64,000 nucleotides of DNA. Source: Blasia pusilla. Taxonomy: Eukaryota > Marchantiophyta > Marchantiopsida > Blasiales. Shown here piece after piece: positions 1-11,509 of the stretch. The notes beneath the pieces are model-generated. The model was not told where the DNA came from. It saw nothing but the letters and a program-made list of their open reading frames with translations, and did no database searches. The stretch is from positions 51,770,001 to 51,834,000 of the forward strand of contig CM114272.1 in NCBI GenBank assembly GCA_050084515.1, given 5' to 3'. Each line of letters begins with the position of its first letter. Position 1 is the stretch's first letter. Both the position numbers and the translations under genes were made by a program.

Positions 1-1975
1 AAGGATCCAATTTTGTTATTTAGGAAACATCCACATCCTGGATTATCTAAGCATATATTTGCAACTATTTTGAGGATGGGGAATAATTAAAACGTCGTTT
101 CACAAAACAATCACCCAATGGACCCCTCCCATGAGCATTGCATACGGATGGAAGTAGGGGATTGTGATTAAAATCCCCCCAAAAAAAGCATTGAGACAAA
201 ATAACATTTTTTCCCTCCAAATAAACAAAAATGTTCATTTTCCAATCTAGATTTGTTGGTTTCATACTAGTAGGCAATTTCTAGTTAGTGCAAACTTCCT
301 TCTTAGAAGTATATAAGGTACATACCCCTTTCTTAACTTGAGGCCTCTACACCATAGAAGCAAAAAACCGTCCATCGACATCAAACTTTTAAAAGAAAAG
401 ATTGAAAGTAGATAATTTTTAACTACTTCCAAGTAGCTCAAACTTAAAGGGTTGTGAGGATGTCTTTTTTTCATATTATTTTGGGCACATATTTTCTCAT
501 AATCTTGTATCATCTTAACGACAGCGTGTCTATGAGATGGTCTCTTAAGTCCACTAGTTGATCTAGAGATGGGCTATTAGGTATGTGGGACTAGTTGTTT
601 GATGGTTTTCTATCATTTGTATATTTCAATCTCCAAGCTAAATTTATGATAGGGATTAATCAAGCCATACAAGTTGATGATGCAACACCATTTTCAAACA
701 CAAGAAATATGTTTTTAAATTAACATGACGACCAAAAGAAATCAGAAATCTATCTATTTAAGTAGGAATGTTGTTTCAAAAGAAAAAATTATACAACTCA
801 ATAAATGCTAACTTTATTTTTTATTTTTTTACTACAATAAGAAAAAAATTTAAGTTTTTTGAGAGCAAGGCTTATATAGATTATTTTTAATATAAATGCT
901 ATACGACAATCATTCTTCTCTACCATCTTGTTCTTACATTAATATTTGGAGCATTTTGCTTAATATCTCTTATTCCTTAGAAATGATATCAATAGTTTTA
1001 GACGATTTACATTTGAAGAAATGTTTGAAGTAAGACAATTATAATAATAACTTATTTTCCTCTAATCTTCGTGACATCAATATAAAGTAGTATTATTTTT
1101 GCATTCTATTTTCTCAAACCTTTTCAAAGGATATGTACGTTGACATTGTCTCTCTCTATAAAATGATAATAATTTCAAGGATGAGTTAAGAGCCATGTGC
1201 GTTGAGGCAATAATGGATCATCACACAACTTCTTGAGAAGAGAGATAGAGAGAGAGTTTTGTATCTAGTGAAGAAAGGATTGCGCAAGTATGGGCTATAA
1301 CGAGGAAACATATAATCTTAGGTAATTCCTTTTACTCACAAAAATTCTTCCCATCCTCATAACCTCATCTCATCTCTTGCCTTGTATATCTCATGAATCA
1401 AGTTGCTACTACTACTTGTCATCTTATGTTTCCTTTGTTGGAAACCTTCTTTAAAAAGTTAACGTCAAATTTCATGCAAACTTCTTGGCTCTTTTTATTT
1501 AGTATATTTTCCATTGTTTTGTAGAAATATATTTTTCAAATCCGTAATTTTTTTCTATTTTTTGTACCCTCATTTTCTCTATCATTTTTTTGTCATAAAA
1601 CCATCATATTTTCTTTTGGTCAACTAAGACTTTCATATCTCTTTTTCAAGCCAAGTCTAAACCCTTTCCTCCATTCAATTATTTTATAGTTATCTTAAAA
1701 TTTGTTTTTTAAGAAAAAAACCTTTTTTCTATATTATATTATTTGTCTTAAGCTCCTTCTTTGTTAAGTTCGGAATAGCTTCAACGAATCCCAAGGATGC
1801 AATCTTGAACTGAAGAATAGGTGTCTCTTCTACCCTCTATATGTAGAGACTATGGAGAGAATCCATTTGGTTTGTCTTTTCGAAGAAAATAGAAAAGAGG
1901 TTGCATCTCCAAAGACATAAGGAGAGAAGCTAGAGGGATGGATGGATTAGGTACACCTCTCCCTCCATTTCTATA
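1..1975. other. AT-rich gene-free stretch
   Basis: I see no supported gene here. The open frames are short, carry no recognisable motif and lie in AT-rich sequence. There is no clear terminal repeat or tandem array in this stretch. Confidence 0.6.
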
Positions 1976-2174
1976 TCTATATTATTATTGGAGAGTGACT
2001 ACTTGATTTGCAAACACCTCTATGTTTGACATGTGGCAACCGAGCAACAAGAAAATATTTCTTATTCTACGTGTAGCAAGAAAATGATTTCTACTCCACG
2101 ATAAGCAAGAAAAAACTTTTGTGTGTAACATGATTAGTCCTTCACACTCATGCATGGCATGGGCTTCATACTAG
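1976..2174 (+). mobile_element. 199-bp non-autonomous Helitron
   Basis: The element begins TCTATATTATTATTGGAG directly after an A and ends CTAG directly before a T, as expected for Helitron insertion between A and T. A small stem (CATGC / GCATG around a 3-base loop) lies about 10 bases before the terminal CTAG. No coding sequence is present, so it would need a Rep/helicase supplied in trans. It shares its 5' end with elements at 22761-22964, 27902-28071 and 47851-48016. Confidence 0.7.
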
Positions 2175-3985
2175 TTCTAATGATAGGAGTTTGCATATTT
2201 TTTCCTTTAGAGATAAAACATAGAAGAAGATATTGAGGTAATACTTCATGCAATGCATTAGTACCAAACTAGTGAAATTCATGGTAATAAAATCTCCTCC
2301 TCCTTATTTTGAAAAAATATAAGTGTCTTTTCTCCTTTCTCTTTCTTAAACCTATTATAAATTTTACAACCTCATCATACTCTCCTCGTTGATTTGGAAA
2401 AAAACTTCATCCGATTTCATTTTTCATTAAAAATATTCGAGGCCCTCCAAAATATAATTATGAAGAAATAACCTCGACCTAGTGTCAAAAATAAGACACA
2501 CTCAACCAAGGCATCTCTCCATATTAAGATGGTATTTGAACTTCTAGAATACAAGCCCAATATCTACAATTTAAAGCCACCTTATATCAAACACCTTATT
2601 AGAGGTGAGTATGAAAAAAAGCGCGGATTTCCCATTTATACACCATTTTCTTAAGATCTTTCAAGTGTCATTGGTGCTAAGATGGACTCCTTGGTATTTA
2701 AGAACTAAAAATGTACCTTGATATTTGGGAATAAAGGTTCTAATCAAGGAGACACGAATGCCTTAGTTTTAGATCAAGTTCATGATTCATAAAACATGAA
2801 TAGTTGGAAGATGCCCGTGCAATCGATTGGCGTATGTGGTGCATGATAAGCACATATGGTTTATATAGTGTGAAGAGACTAACCAACCGCCTAGTCTAAC
2901 TTCAAATACAATTTTTTAAAAAGTGGCCAGTAAAAGATTTTGTGAGGTATGGAAATAAAAAAGGAAATATCCCCGTCTTAAAAGTGATTTTTTTTGCTAA
3001 TATATTGTGTTTGTCACGAAGAAACTCCTCTTTGCTTTGGGCATACTCCTTAAAGAACACCATTCCATTGTGAAAATATCAAATGATTATCTCCTTTTTA
3101 CCAAATAGAGCACATCTTGTAAGATGTTCAATTTTTACTATATCTCCTTTCTCATGAGATGCTTTTAGGATATGCTCAATAGATGAAGAAGGGAAGACTA
3201 CAAGGCAACACATAGGATAAGGTAGTTCAATCAATGGTATGTAAAATGAGTATAATTCATTTAATCCTAAATTTCACCAGCAAAATATTTCTCACTTACC
3301 TATGTAAAAAAATATGGATTTGTAATAACAAGGTCCTCAAGATTCCAACTAACAAGTGGGCAATGAAAAAGGGAACTAGCTTGGAAGAAACCAATAAGGA
3401 ACTTACTGTACTTGGTCTCGATACCCAATCTGGAGTGGCCAAGTGAAGGTAATTATAGATAAAGTGGGTTGATATGTAACATATGTTGGATATATGTAGG
3501 TGTTTTATACATATTTACACATTGTAGGTAGACATGAAACTAACCTCGGAAAGACATGATATAACAAATCATATAATCGTTGCATAAAGCATTAGGTGGA
3601 TGGGATTATATTGTGTATGTGCTTATTCTCAATTTTTAGTATTGTACAATGTTGCTCCGCATTAATCATAACACTTCATCTACTTTTATAATATTGAGTA
3701 TGCACATTACGTATTCTAGTCTCAGAATATTGAATTAATATTAGGTCAAACCTAAGATTGTTGTCATGCTTCCTTATAACTCTATTTGAAGTGGAATTTT
3801 AAGTTTTGCATCATCCCTACATACTTGCAACTTGGATGGGTTCAAAAATAATCTATACCTTATCTTCTTTACTTTCCTAGCATGAACAATAGTCTCAATT
3901 GAAATAGTTCAATACTTTCTTAAGCTTGCCTACTTGTATACCACAAAGACAACATCGTCCTTATTGCATTCTCGTAGATTGTATG
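2175..3985. other. AT-rich gene-free stretch
   Basis: No supported gene or repeat. A 70-codon open frame at 3234-3446 has no recognisable features and is probably chance. Confidence 0.5.
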
Positions 3986-4042
3986 GTACCTATGCTTGTT
4001 GTTGCAGACTGATGTATCGTCTGTAACAACAAGCATGGGTAC
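3986..4042. repeat. 24-bp inverted repeat (hairpin)
   Basis: The arms 3986-4009 and 4019-4042 pair at 22 of 24 positions, and the two mismatches can form G-T or G-U pairs. The loop is 9 bases. No transposon termini are seen at the arm ends. A hairpin-type RNA or a very small fold-back element are both possible. Confidence 0.6.
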
Positions 4043-4832
4043 TCTTAAATTAATGTAAAGAAACATAGATGCTAGGGTGAAATACTTTGTATGCAATTAT
4101 ATATGTGATTTTAAGCATTTTTAAGACCAATTTTTAGAAACTCTTCCTTGTCTGTGTAAGTATAATTGTCTTGGTCTTATGTATACACCTAGTTGAAAGA
4201 CATATGATACACTAGAAAAAATATCACTATTATGACTATAGCATATTGACTCCATATAGTCATATCGTGTGAGTAAACAGAAAGTGACGAAATCACTGAA
4301 ATCTTTACAAAACTTAGAGATACAAAGTGGCCTAGTCCGTTCGTGCGCTCACACAAGAGCTTCGATGGAACCTAAACATGGAGATAACTCAACATACGAG
4401 AATGCGCTACTGTTGTGGCTCTCGACTATTTCACTACTCGGGAAACTAGGGTTATTTTACCTATTTTTCTTCATTTCTATTAATAGAAAAGTTTGTCGGG
4501 GTTGCGCCCCCAGACCCCGCAACGTATCAGGATGCCCCCACCCTGATGCAATATAGGTTTAGATAATCCTAGTAATGCTACTCATGAAACCACCTACGTC
4601 ATATTACTATGACTCCTTCGACGTCTAAGTCGAAACCATCAATCTAGGCTTCTCCTCATACAAGGAGGCCGATCAGATTAATGGTGCTCAAAGAAGTGGA
4701 TGTTGAAAATCCAACATATGGTATAAATTATGACTCAAAATAACAAATGACTCCACTAGTCTTAAAAGACAATTCATATATTACCATAATTCAATCGACT
4801 TGAGTTATTCCTTATTGCTTAGTCATAAATGA
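4043..4832. other. Non-coding stretch with two GC-rich stem-loops
   Basis: No supported gene. At 4501-4523 and 4526-4547 two adjacent 6-bp stems (GTTGCG/CGCAAC and ATCAGG/CCTGAT) enclose C-rich loops and stand out against the AT-rich surroundings. They could be a remnant of a retroelement end. The 95-codon frame covering them shows no domain. Confidence 0.35.
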
Positions 4833-6030
4833 ACGACCGAGGATTGGTTTGATCTATGCATGCGACATAGAGGAAAATGCAACATTTTTCCACATCATTG
4901 TATTGTATCCAACCTTCAAAGATGTTACGATCCAATTAGTACTCTTAGAGGATGATAGGGAGGCTATATGTACTTCGCTTGCAAGAAGCTTTGCAAAATC
5001 ATGGAGATTGATCACTTTATCAACTCTTTGCCATTATTTTGGCATATAAAACACCACACTAGCTAGCTAGGCCAACCAAATTGTAGAATGAATTTCAAAT
5101 TCATCTTACTGAGGATCTCTTACATGACAAATCTAAAGTAAAACCTATATGTATTCCTTCTTACCAAAGTAATGTTTATTTTTTGGTGACATCTTCATTT
5201 TTGTGAACTTCTTACGTGGTAACTTTTCATATTTTTGTGAATAGAGAATGGGAATGCCAAATCTTGCTCTAAATTTAGTGATCATAAATTATAGATTGTT
5301 GGAAGTTCACTACCACTTGGAGGATCAAGGGAAGAGATTGTCAAACTTCACTAACATTCACTAACCCATCTTCCATGAAAAAAATGTTCCAACTTCACAT
5401 CTTGAGGAAGATGAGATTGAACATATATAAAAGAGTTACATTGAAAAGCTATCCGTGGAGAGACATTATTGAATCTTGGGCAACATGCTTTTTAGGATGA
5501 CATGCATGAACAAGTGGAAAAGTTAGGTGAAAATATTCATCCTTTAGAAAGACATGAAAATTTTTCATCACTATCTTCCATATTCTTTATGTAAACTAGC
5601 AATATGATATGTGATGTAATACCTCAAATGTCTTTGTAGGGAATTCTTTTTTTATCAATGGTCGAGGTGGAACAAATTTTTTTTTTCTATACAATCTCCT
5701 TCTAAAAAGTTTACGGTGTAAAGAGGGTGTGGCATTAGATGTTAACTCATATGTGATAGCAACTTTTTTGGTGGAAGGAGGTGGTACTACTTATTATCGT
5801 GAAAGATCCTATAATCAAGTTCAATTAATGTGGATGAAAGTTCTACCTATAAGTAAGAACCAAAGTCTATTTACCATTGCAATGAATTAGTTTTATTACT
5901 TTGTTCGATTTCTTCCAAAATAATGATTTATTTCTCACACCTTATAGGATACGATATATGAGTAATGAGGTAGGTGCTATCTAAAATGCTAAGCTCATCA
6001 TATGGGACAAAGCATTTTTGAGTCTTTACG
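4833..6030 (+). pseudogene. Helitron helicase fragment, N-terminal part
   Basis: At 4849-5049 the frame contains LYPTFKDVTIQLVLLEDDRE, matching VYPTFKETAIQMGLLEDNRE of the copy at 17.3 kb. Near 5120 comes HLTEDLLH. At about 5250-5340 MGMPNLALN and LLEVHYHLEDQGK match the stretch before the helicase. At about 5645-5690 there is a Walker A-like segment reading GRGGTNFFF in place of GPGGTGKTF. At about 5985 NAKLIIWDKAF replaces the Walker B motif KLIVWDEAPM. The pieces lie in different frames with stops between them. Confidence 0.65.
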
Positions 6031-7364
6031 GCCCCAACTTAAAGCCCTCATTATGCGGTTCCCTCTCAGGTGCGTGCATAACACAATATTTTCTGCACTC
6101 GCACCACAATGCTCCAAGATTCATACTATGACATGGAAAAAGATTATTGGAAGAATAGGATTAGGTTCTCAACATATTCGTCATCTTAGGTATTTGCGTC
6201 TTAATGTATTGGCCATCTTCATGTATTAGCCGTAACTCTTAAGTCTTACACTCTTACTTATTGCGCGGATTCGTATTAATTGGGTATTTACCATCTTTAT
6301 GTATTCGTCGTCATTTGTAGTGGCCATCTTTATGTATTTTCTATCACTCTTATGCGCGTTCGTATTAAAGGATGTGTTTCTTGTATTATTGTCGAATCCT
6401 CTCGCATTTTATTGCTTAATTGTTTTGCTATTATAGCATTTATTATTGATTTTCCTATAGTAGTATGTGGTTTAGATCAGCCATTCGCCACCTACCCGCT
6501 TTTAAATCCTAGGGCTTGAAATATTCGAGCAATCCTTCCAGGGCATATGTTTATGAGTTTCTGGAAGATTGCAGTTGTCCATAGCCATTCCATTTCTTCG
6601 GGTTTAGAGACATAGACATTGTGGTTTTTATTATCTATCCTAATGATTGATTAATACCTTTGTATTGATTTGCTATGTATTGTAGCATTTCATTGTATAT
6701 AATTTTATTTTTCTTTCTATAGTATGATCTCTATTATTATCATGCTATTATTTTCATCTCCCCGATTAGCACACTAATATATTCATCTCTCTCCGTGCTG
6801 GTCCACAACATAAATTGAAATCAAATTTTGTACTATGGACAATGTAATTTATCTAATCAACCCATAAATTTGTATTGTGAACTAATTCGTATTATATTTA
6901 AAATTTAAAACTTTGATTTTTGGCCATCGGATTAACATTGGATTAGTATAGTATGTATATTGAACTTCTACATACTATTGTATTCTTCTCCTCCATAGTC
7001 TTTCCATAGGTTTGTATTGAAAATACTCTCCCCGTGTCTCCTCGCTAGTTTGTATTGAAGGCATATGCCATATCTCCCATGCCTATGTAGTGTCTCCCTC
7101 TGTATTAAGGCCTACATAATATCATGTCTCCCTATTGGATTGAAGACTACTATACACGGCGGCCATACATTGGTTTGTATCCCTGCTTTGTACTCTCCTC
7201 CTCGGTTTGTATTGAAGACTTTTGTTAAAGCCTTAATGCCTTCTGTACACTTTTAAAAAAAAAAAGTATTTTGTGGGTCTCTTTTATATCTATGTGTACT
7301 TACATTTTAGTAATTTTTTTTAATAATACCCCATTCCACTTTTTGGTCAGATTTGTTGTTATAT
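6031..7364. other. 1.3-kb insertion of unknown type inside Helitron copy 2
   Basis: Helicase similarity stops after the Walker B remnant and resumes at about 7365 with FEAINHTLQDIMGL. The DNA between has no matching counterpart in the intact copy. It holds degenerate direct repeats: GGCCATCTTTATGTATT-like units at about 6200-6345 and TTTGTATTGAAGAC-like units at about 7008-7220. No open frame shows a transposase motif, and I could not define terminal repeats or a target duplication. Confidence 0.5.
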
Positions 7365-8443
7365 CTTTGAGGCAATTAATCATACATTGCAAGATATTAT
7401 GGGATTGGATTGGTATATGATAATTTAAGAGAGGTCCTACTTGGTGGAAAGTTTTTTTCTTTTGGTGGATATTTTTGCTAAGTCCTTATCGTTGTTTGTG
7501 ACGTAGATCGTCGACAAATGGTGCAAGCCATATTTAGCAGATCTTTATTATGGTCTCATGTGAGGTTTATGAAACTTACAACAAATATGAGGGTTACAAA
7601 TTTGAAAGATATCATATATTATTAGTTTCCTTTTTTTTCTTTACATAATAATATGTCACTTGAATTTATTGGTCCTTTCAAAAGTTGCACTTTTATGAAT
7701 ACAAATTACACTATGTGCTTATGTGTAGGTCCTATACGCGCCTATCAAGAAAATTTTACAAAGTGGTTGTTGGAGGTCGGAGAGGGTTGTCTTCCTTTTC
7801 ATCAGAATGTGGGGGATGATATGATTAAATTGCCCGATGATATGATGTCCAAAACTAACTATATCAATGATCTCATTAATAAATCTATGAGATTGATTTG
7901 GAATGATTTTTAGACATAAAATTCTTGAGGGGTATAAATATTTTAACACCCAGAAATAGACATGTGGACCATATCAATACAGAAGTCATGTCTTGATTTC
8001 ATGGAAAGGTAAATGTTTCTTTTTCCATTTCTTCCATTGAACTTTAAATTCTTCATGATAATGATATGGAACTTGTAGAAACATATTTACATATATTCAT
8101 ATCACATGTATGGGAGCATATTTATCCTAGTGTGGATTCCATTTTGTACGAAGGTATGTCTCATATTAATCCCACGGAGTTTCTCAATGTTTTCTTACCT
8201 TCAAGACTACTATCACATTTTTTTTCCTTAAAAATTGGGGCAGCAATCATGTTACTAAAGAACATGAAAGGAGCAAAAGGACAAGCGAATGGGACATGAT
8301 TGGTAATTCTTGCCTTCATGCCACATGTCATAGAAGCAAAGATCATTATAGGGAGAAATATTGGAGATTATGTTTCCATCCTATGCTTTCTTTTGATTGC
8401 GTCAGATTCGGACTTCGTATATATTCCTCTCACGGGTGACTAG
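7365..8443 (+). pseudogene. Helitron helicase fragment, C-terminal part
   Basis: DRRQMVQAIFSRSLLW and MKLTTNMRV (about 7507-7603) match FRQLLPLV...LLKLTTNMRV of the intact copy. The frame at 7653-7913 contains WLLEVGEGCLPFHQNVGDDM and then a degraded counterpart of VPDAIIVKTTRINDLI. The frame at 8066-8299 contains LKIGAAIMLLKNMKGAKGQ, the conserved segment before the helicase C-terminus. Similarity ends near 8440, before the SQGQTLDRIGIYLPN segment, so the copy is truncated at its 3' side or rearranged there. Confidence 0.65.
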
Positions 8444-8462
8444 TTTTCTTCAAATAACATCA

Positions 8463-8500
8463 TCTATACTATAATGCGAGGAGGGGGAGGGGAGGGGGGG
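8463..8500 (+). mobile_element. Helitron-like 5' terminus
   Basis: TCTATACTATAATGCGAGG follows an A and is followed by a G-rich run, which matches the usual start of plant Helitrons. It lies 20 bases after the candidate 3' end of the decayed Helitron. The matching 3' end is not assigned. It could belong to a short element or be the distant start of the large Helitron ending at 20897, which would then carry the duplicated (GA)n region as cargo. Confidence 0.35.
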
Positions 8501-10345
8501 TTACCTCTTATGGTTATTTTTTTTCCCAAAGAAGTGAAGCCCTCCATAAGCAATCATCTTGAAATGGCCGCTTTGAAGAAAAAGTTAAAACAAATAAAAA
8601 AAATCAAATCTATGGGAAAGTTCGGAGGGGGGTTACTTCTTTTGGTAACTCCCCAAAAGAAGTGAATCCCCCCAAATGGAGGGGATGTTATTTCACAAAA
8701 GAGTTAAAAATTCTAGACGACCTTCTATTTGAATAGACAACATTATATTTGAAGGGATCCTATTTCACGAAGATTTTATTTGATCGGAAAGTTGTCACAC
8801 CCTTTTGAACTAACGAGCCATAATATGACACCTATTAGCTCACAAGACGAGTAGAGATATTTAGAATGGCCCATAAAATATGGGCTCTCTCTAAGTTGGA
8901 GCAGTCTTCACACTATCGTCAGAGGATCTGAACAATGTGACACAAGAGGTGGTGAAAAGGCATTGAAGGTGGTGAAACTCTGTCCAAGGTGGTGAAATCA
9001 CGACAAAGGGGCGAAGGGAATTTCAAGGTAAAATTCTTATGGCTGTGGATTCCTGATTCTTATGGTTGTGGATTCCGGTGATGGAATCCGAGACCCTATA
9101 CCCAAATCAAAGATTTTTGCAAAGATTTTTTGAGGATTCTTTGATTCAATTGTTTGCAGAAGCTCGGAGGAAATTTCTTATGAGAACCAAATCTCGATCC
9201 GTCTCTTGTTCATCAAGAGGCCTCTGTCAGAACAACTCCTTCCACCCGACCCAAATCTCTGCGCGGGTGCAAATTTCAGCCAAATTTGAGAGAAAAAGAG
9301 AATTGCTGCCGCTCGCTATGAGGCCGCCCGTAGTGTCATGACTTGTTTCCCAAATGTGGATGCTCCTCGCATGTGGCTTGCTACGCTTTTGCCATTCCCT
9401 TGAGTGTAATCTGTCCAGACTGGGCTCGTGGGGAAGGATCTGGGCCGCACAACTAGATCCTTCCCCACGAGCGTCGGGTTTAGTTGAGATCGTCGGGGAA
9501 GAGGCCTCGCGCGCAGGCTGTGAGGGCGTTTCCCCAAGCATCAAACACCCCAATGCTATTTGTCTCGCATTCTATCCTACTTCACGATCCCTAGGAAGCT
9601 TCGCTTTTGTATAGATCGTGGAGTGAAAGGACTCCTCCTCTCGCAGAACCCACATTCATGACCCCATACTACTCTTGTTGCATGGACACTTTGACTCTCG
9701 CCCTTGGATCCAACGAAGCAATCGTCTATGCCAGTAGAGAGGCGTGGTGGGATTGCGTCATCCGATCGCCTGTTAGCGTCGGAGAGAATACCTGTGCGTT
9801 GCCCGTGGTTTGTGACAATTACTCATCCGACAAGAGAGTGGATTAGGAGTGGGGCTTTCCTCTGAAGCTTCAATCAATGCCCTGCAGATCACCAACACCG
9901 TTGAGGTTTTGTACGCTTCATCTCTTTACAGATTTCACTTTTATTTACGTCACTGCGTTGCTATTCGATTCCTCTGGATTGGAATCCGATAAAGATCACC
10001 AAAATTCTTGAATCCTCTTCTTTGGAGCCAACTGCACAATTTTGGGAACGGTCTTCTTTGTTTTTGGAAACTCGGCTGCTCTGTTTTGAAGTTTTTAGCT
10101 GCTCGTGAGATCGGGTCGCGTTGACGCTTAGTCGAGCGTGTTGACGCTCAAGGTCGGACCGATCTGGGCCAAAGCATAGCTTGGTGTTTTAGAATTGCAC
10201 CATTTTAGGCACGCCAGATGACATGGAGGATCTTCGTGAAATTCCGGCATCGCTTCAATCCTATCTCGAGCGGTCGCGGAAGAGGTTCTTACGGACGATG
10301 TTCATCTACTCCTACCTAGACTCCGTGATATAACCTGGAACTTTT
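8501..10345. other. Unassigned stretch, moderately GC-rich from 9.0 kb
   Basis: Several overlapping open frames of 63 to 108 codons lie on both strands at 9066-9846, but none shows a recognisable domain or a convincing exon-intron structure. Base composition rises compared with the AT-rich left arm, which could mark an old gene fragment or regulatory DNA. It contains the hairpin at 9424-9472. Confidence 0.35.
9424..9472. repeat. Perfect 18-bp inverted repeat
   Basis: Arms 9424-9441 and 9455-9472 are perfect reverse complements separated by 13 bases. The arms are G/C-rich (GCTCGTGGGGAAGGATCT). No terminal motif or coding frame explains the structure. Confidence 0.8.
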
Positions 10346-10537
10346 GCGTTGGATTCACTCTTCTATGGGGAGTATCAGTCGTGTGGCCTTGGAGCGGTTG
10401 CCGCCTCCAAAGTTCCGTGGTCCAACCAGAGCATCGACGTCAAGAGATTCATCCAAGGAAACCGCCGGCTTTCCTGCGGATTTCCTGAATTTCAAGAAAA
10501 CAAACGTAGACACTCACATGCAATTTGGTCTTGCGTT

Positions 10538-10538
<1 letters not shown>

Positions 10539-10619
<81 letters not shown>
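10539..10619. repeat. (AG)n microsatellite, about 81 bp
   Basis: An uninterrupted AG/GA dinucleotide run in the first copy of the tandem duplication. Confidence 0.95.
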
Positions 10620-10625
<6 letters not shown>

Positions 10626-10895
10626 TGGAGAGAGCGCGATGAAAGTAGAGTTGGAGAGGAGGGAATGCAGACAGTGAGTTTCGCGTTGGATTCATTCTCC
10701 TACGGGGAATATCAGTCGTGTGGCCCTGTAGCGGTTGCCGCCTCCAGAGTTCCATTGTCCAACTAGCTCACCTCCGACCAGGCCGTTGCTTTCGGCGTCG
10801 AGAGATTCATCCAAGGAAACCACTCGCTTCCCTGCGTAGGGATTTCTGAATTTCAAGAAAACAAACGCAGACACTCACATGCAATTTGGTCTTGC

Positions 10896-11001
<106 letters not shown>

Positions 11002-11149
11002 AGCGCGATGAAAGTAGAGTTGAGGAGGAGGGAATGCAGACAGTCCAGGGGTGGATCAGAGTTCATCCCTCAACTACCCGCGAAGACTACAAGAGCGGCA
11101 AAACCCAACCATCTCGTTTTGCCACTTGCAGATTACGTGGGTGACCTTT

Positions 11150-11290
11150 ATCAGCTGTCAATGCCGCTAGAGGACGGGCAGTGTTGGAACATATTCCTCC
11201 TCGGAGCGGGGCTCGAACCCGGCCCACTTGGCCCGCACTTCATGACTCGGCCTTACTCACATAGCCCTGCTATATATCAAGAGCTAGGGG
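11150..11290 (-). mobile_element. Possible tRNA-derived SINE or tRNA-like fragment
   Basis: On the minus strand GGGTTCGAGCCCC matches the internal B-box of a Pol III promoter (consensus GGTTCGANNCC). About 35 bases upstream lies TATGTGAGTAAGG, resembling an A-box. A complete tRNA cloverleaf cannot be drawn. A SINE body or degenerate tRNA gene fits; the extent given is approximate. Confidence 0.35.
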
Positions 11291-11509
11291 GACTTTGGGT
11301 TTTAGTTATGAAAATCTTTTTTCTTATGTCCGGATTTGGTTCTCTTACAAAATTTATAGGGTTTTTATTATTTGAGTTTTATGAAATTATATTAGTAGTT
11401 ATGTTTTTTTACTTGAATTATCTAATTTATATTGAAATTTTAAAATGTTTTTTTAAAATTTGCTGTGAATAATATTGCCTATGCGGAGTGAGCCTAACTA
11501 GCTTACGCC

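Larger units (their letters stand above)
4833..8443 (+). mobile_element. Decayed Helitron copy 2 (helicase half only)
   Basis: Translated pieces follow, in order, the Rep-helicase linker and Pif1-type helicase of the better preserved Helitron at 11.5-20.9 kb. The Rep half is missing. The copy is interrupted between about 6030 and 7365 by unrelated DNA. A CTAG followed by T at 8440-8443, preceded by a TCACGGGTGA motif that can form a tiny stem, is a candidate 3' terminus. Many stops and frameshifts make it non-functional. Confidence 0.65.

Noticed and set aside
10344-10766. 140-codon frame with arginine-glutamate run
   Set aside because: Same artefact: it crosses the (GA)n array in the tandem duplication.
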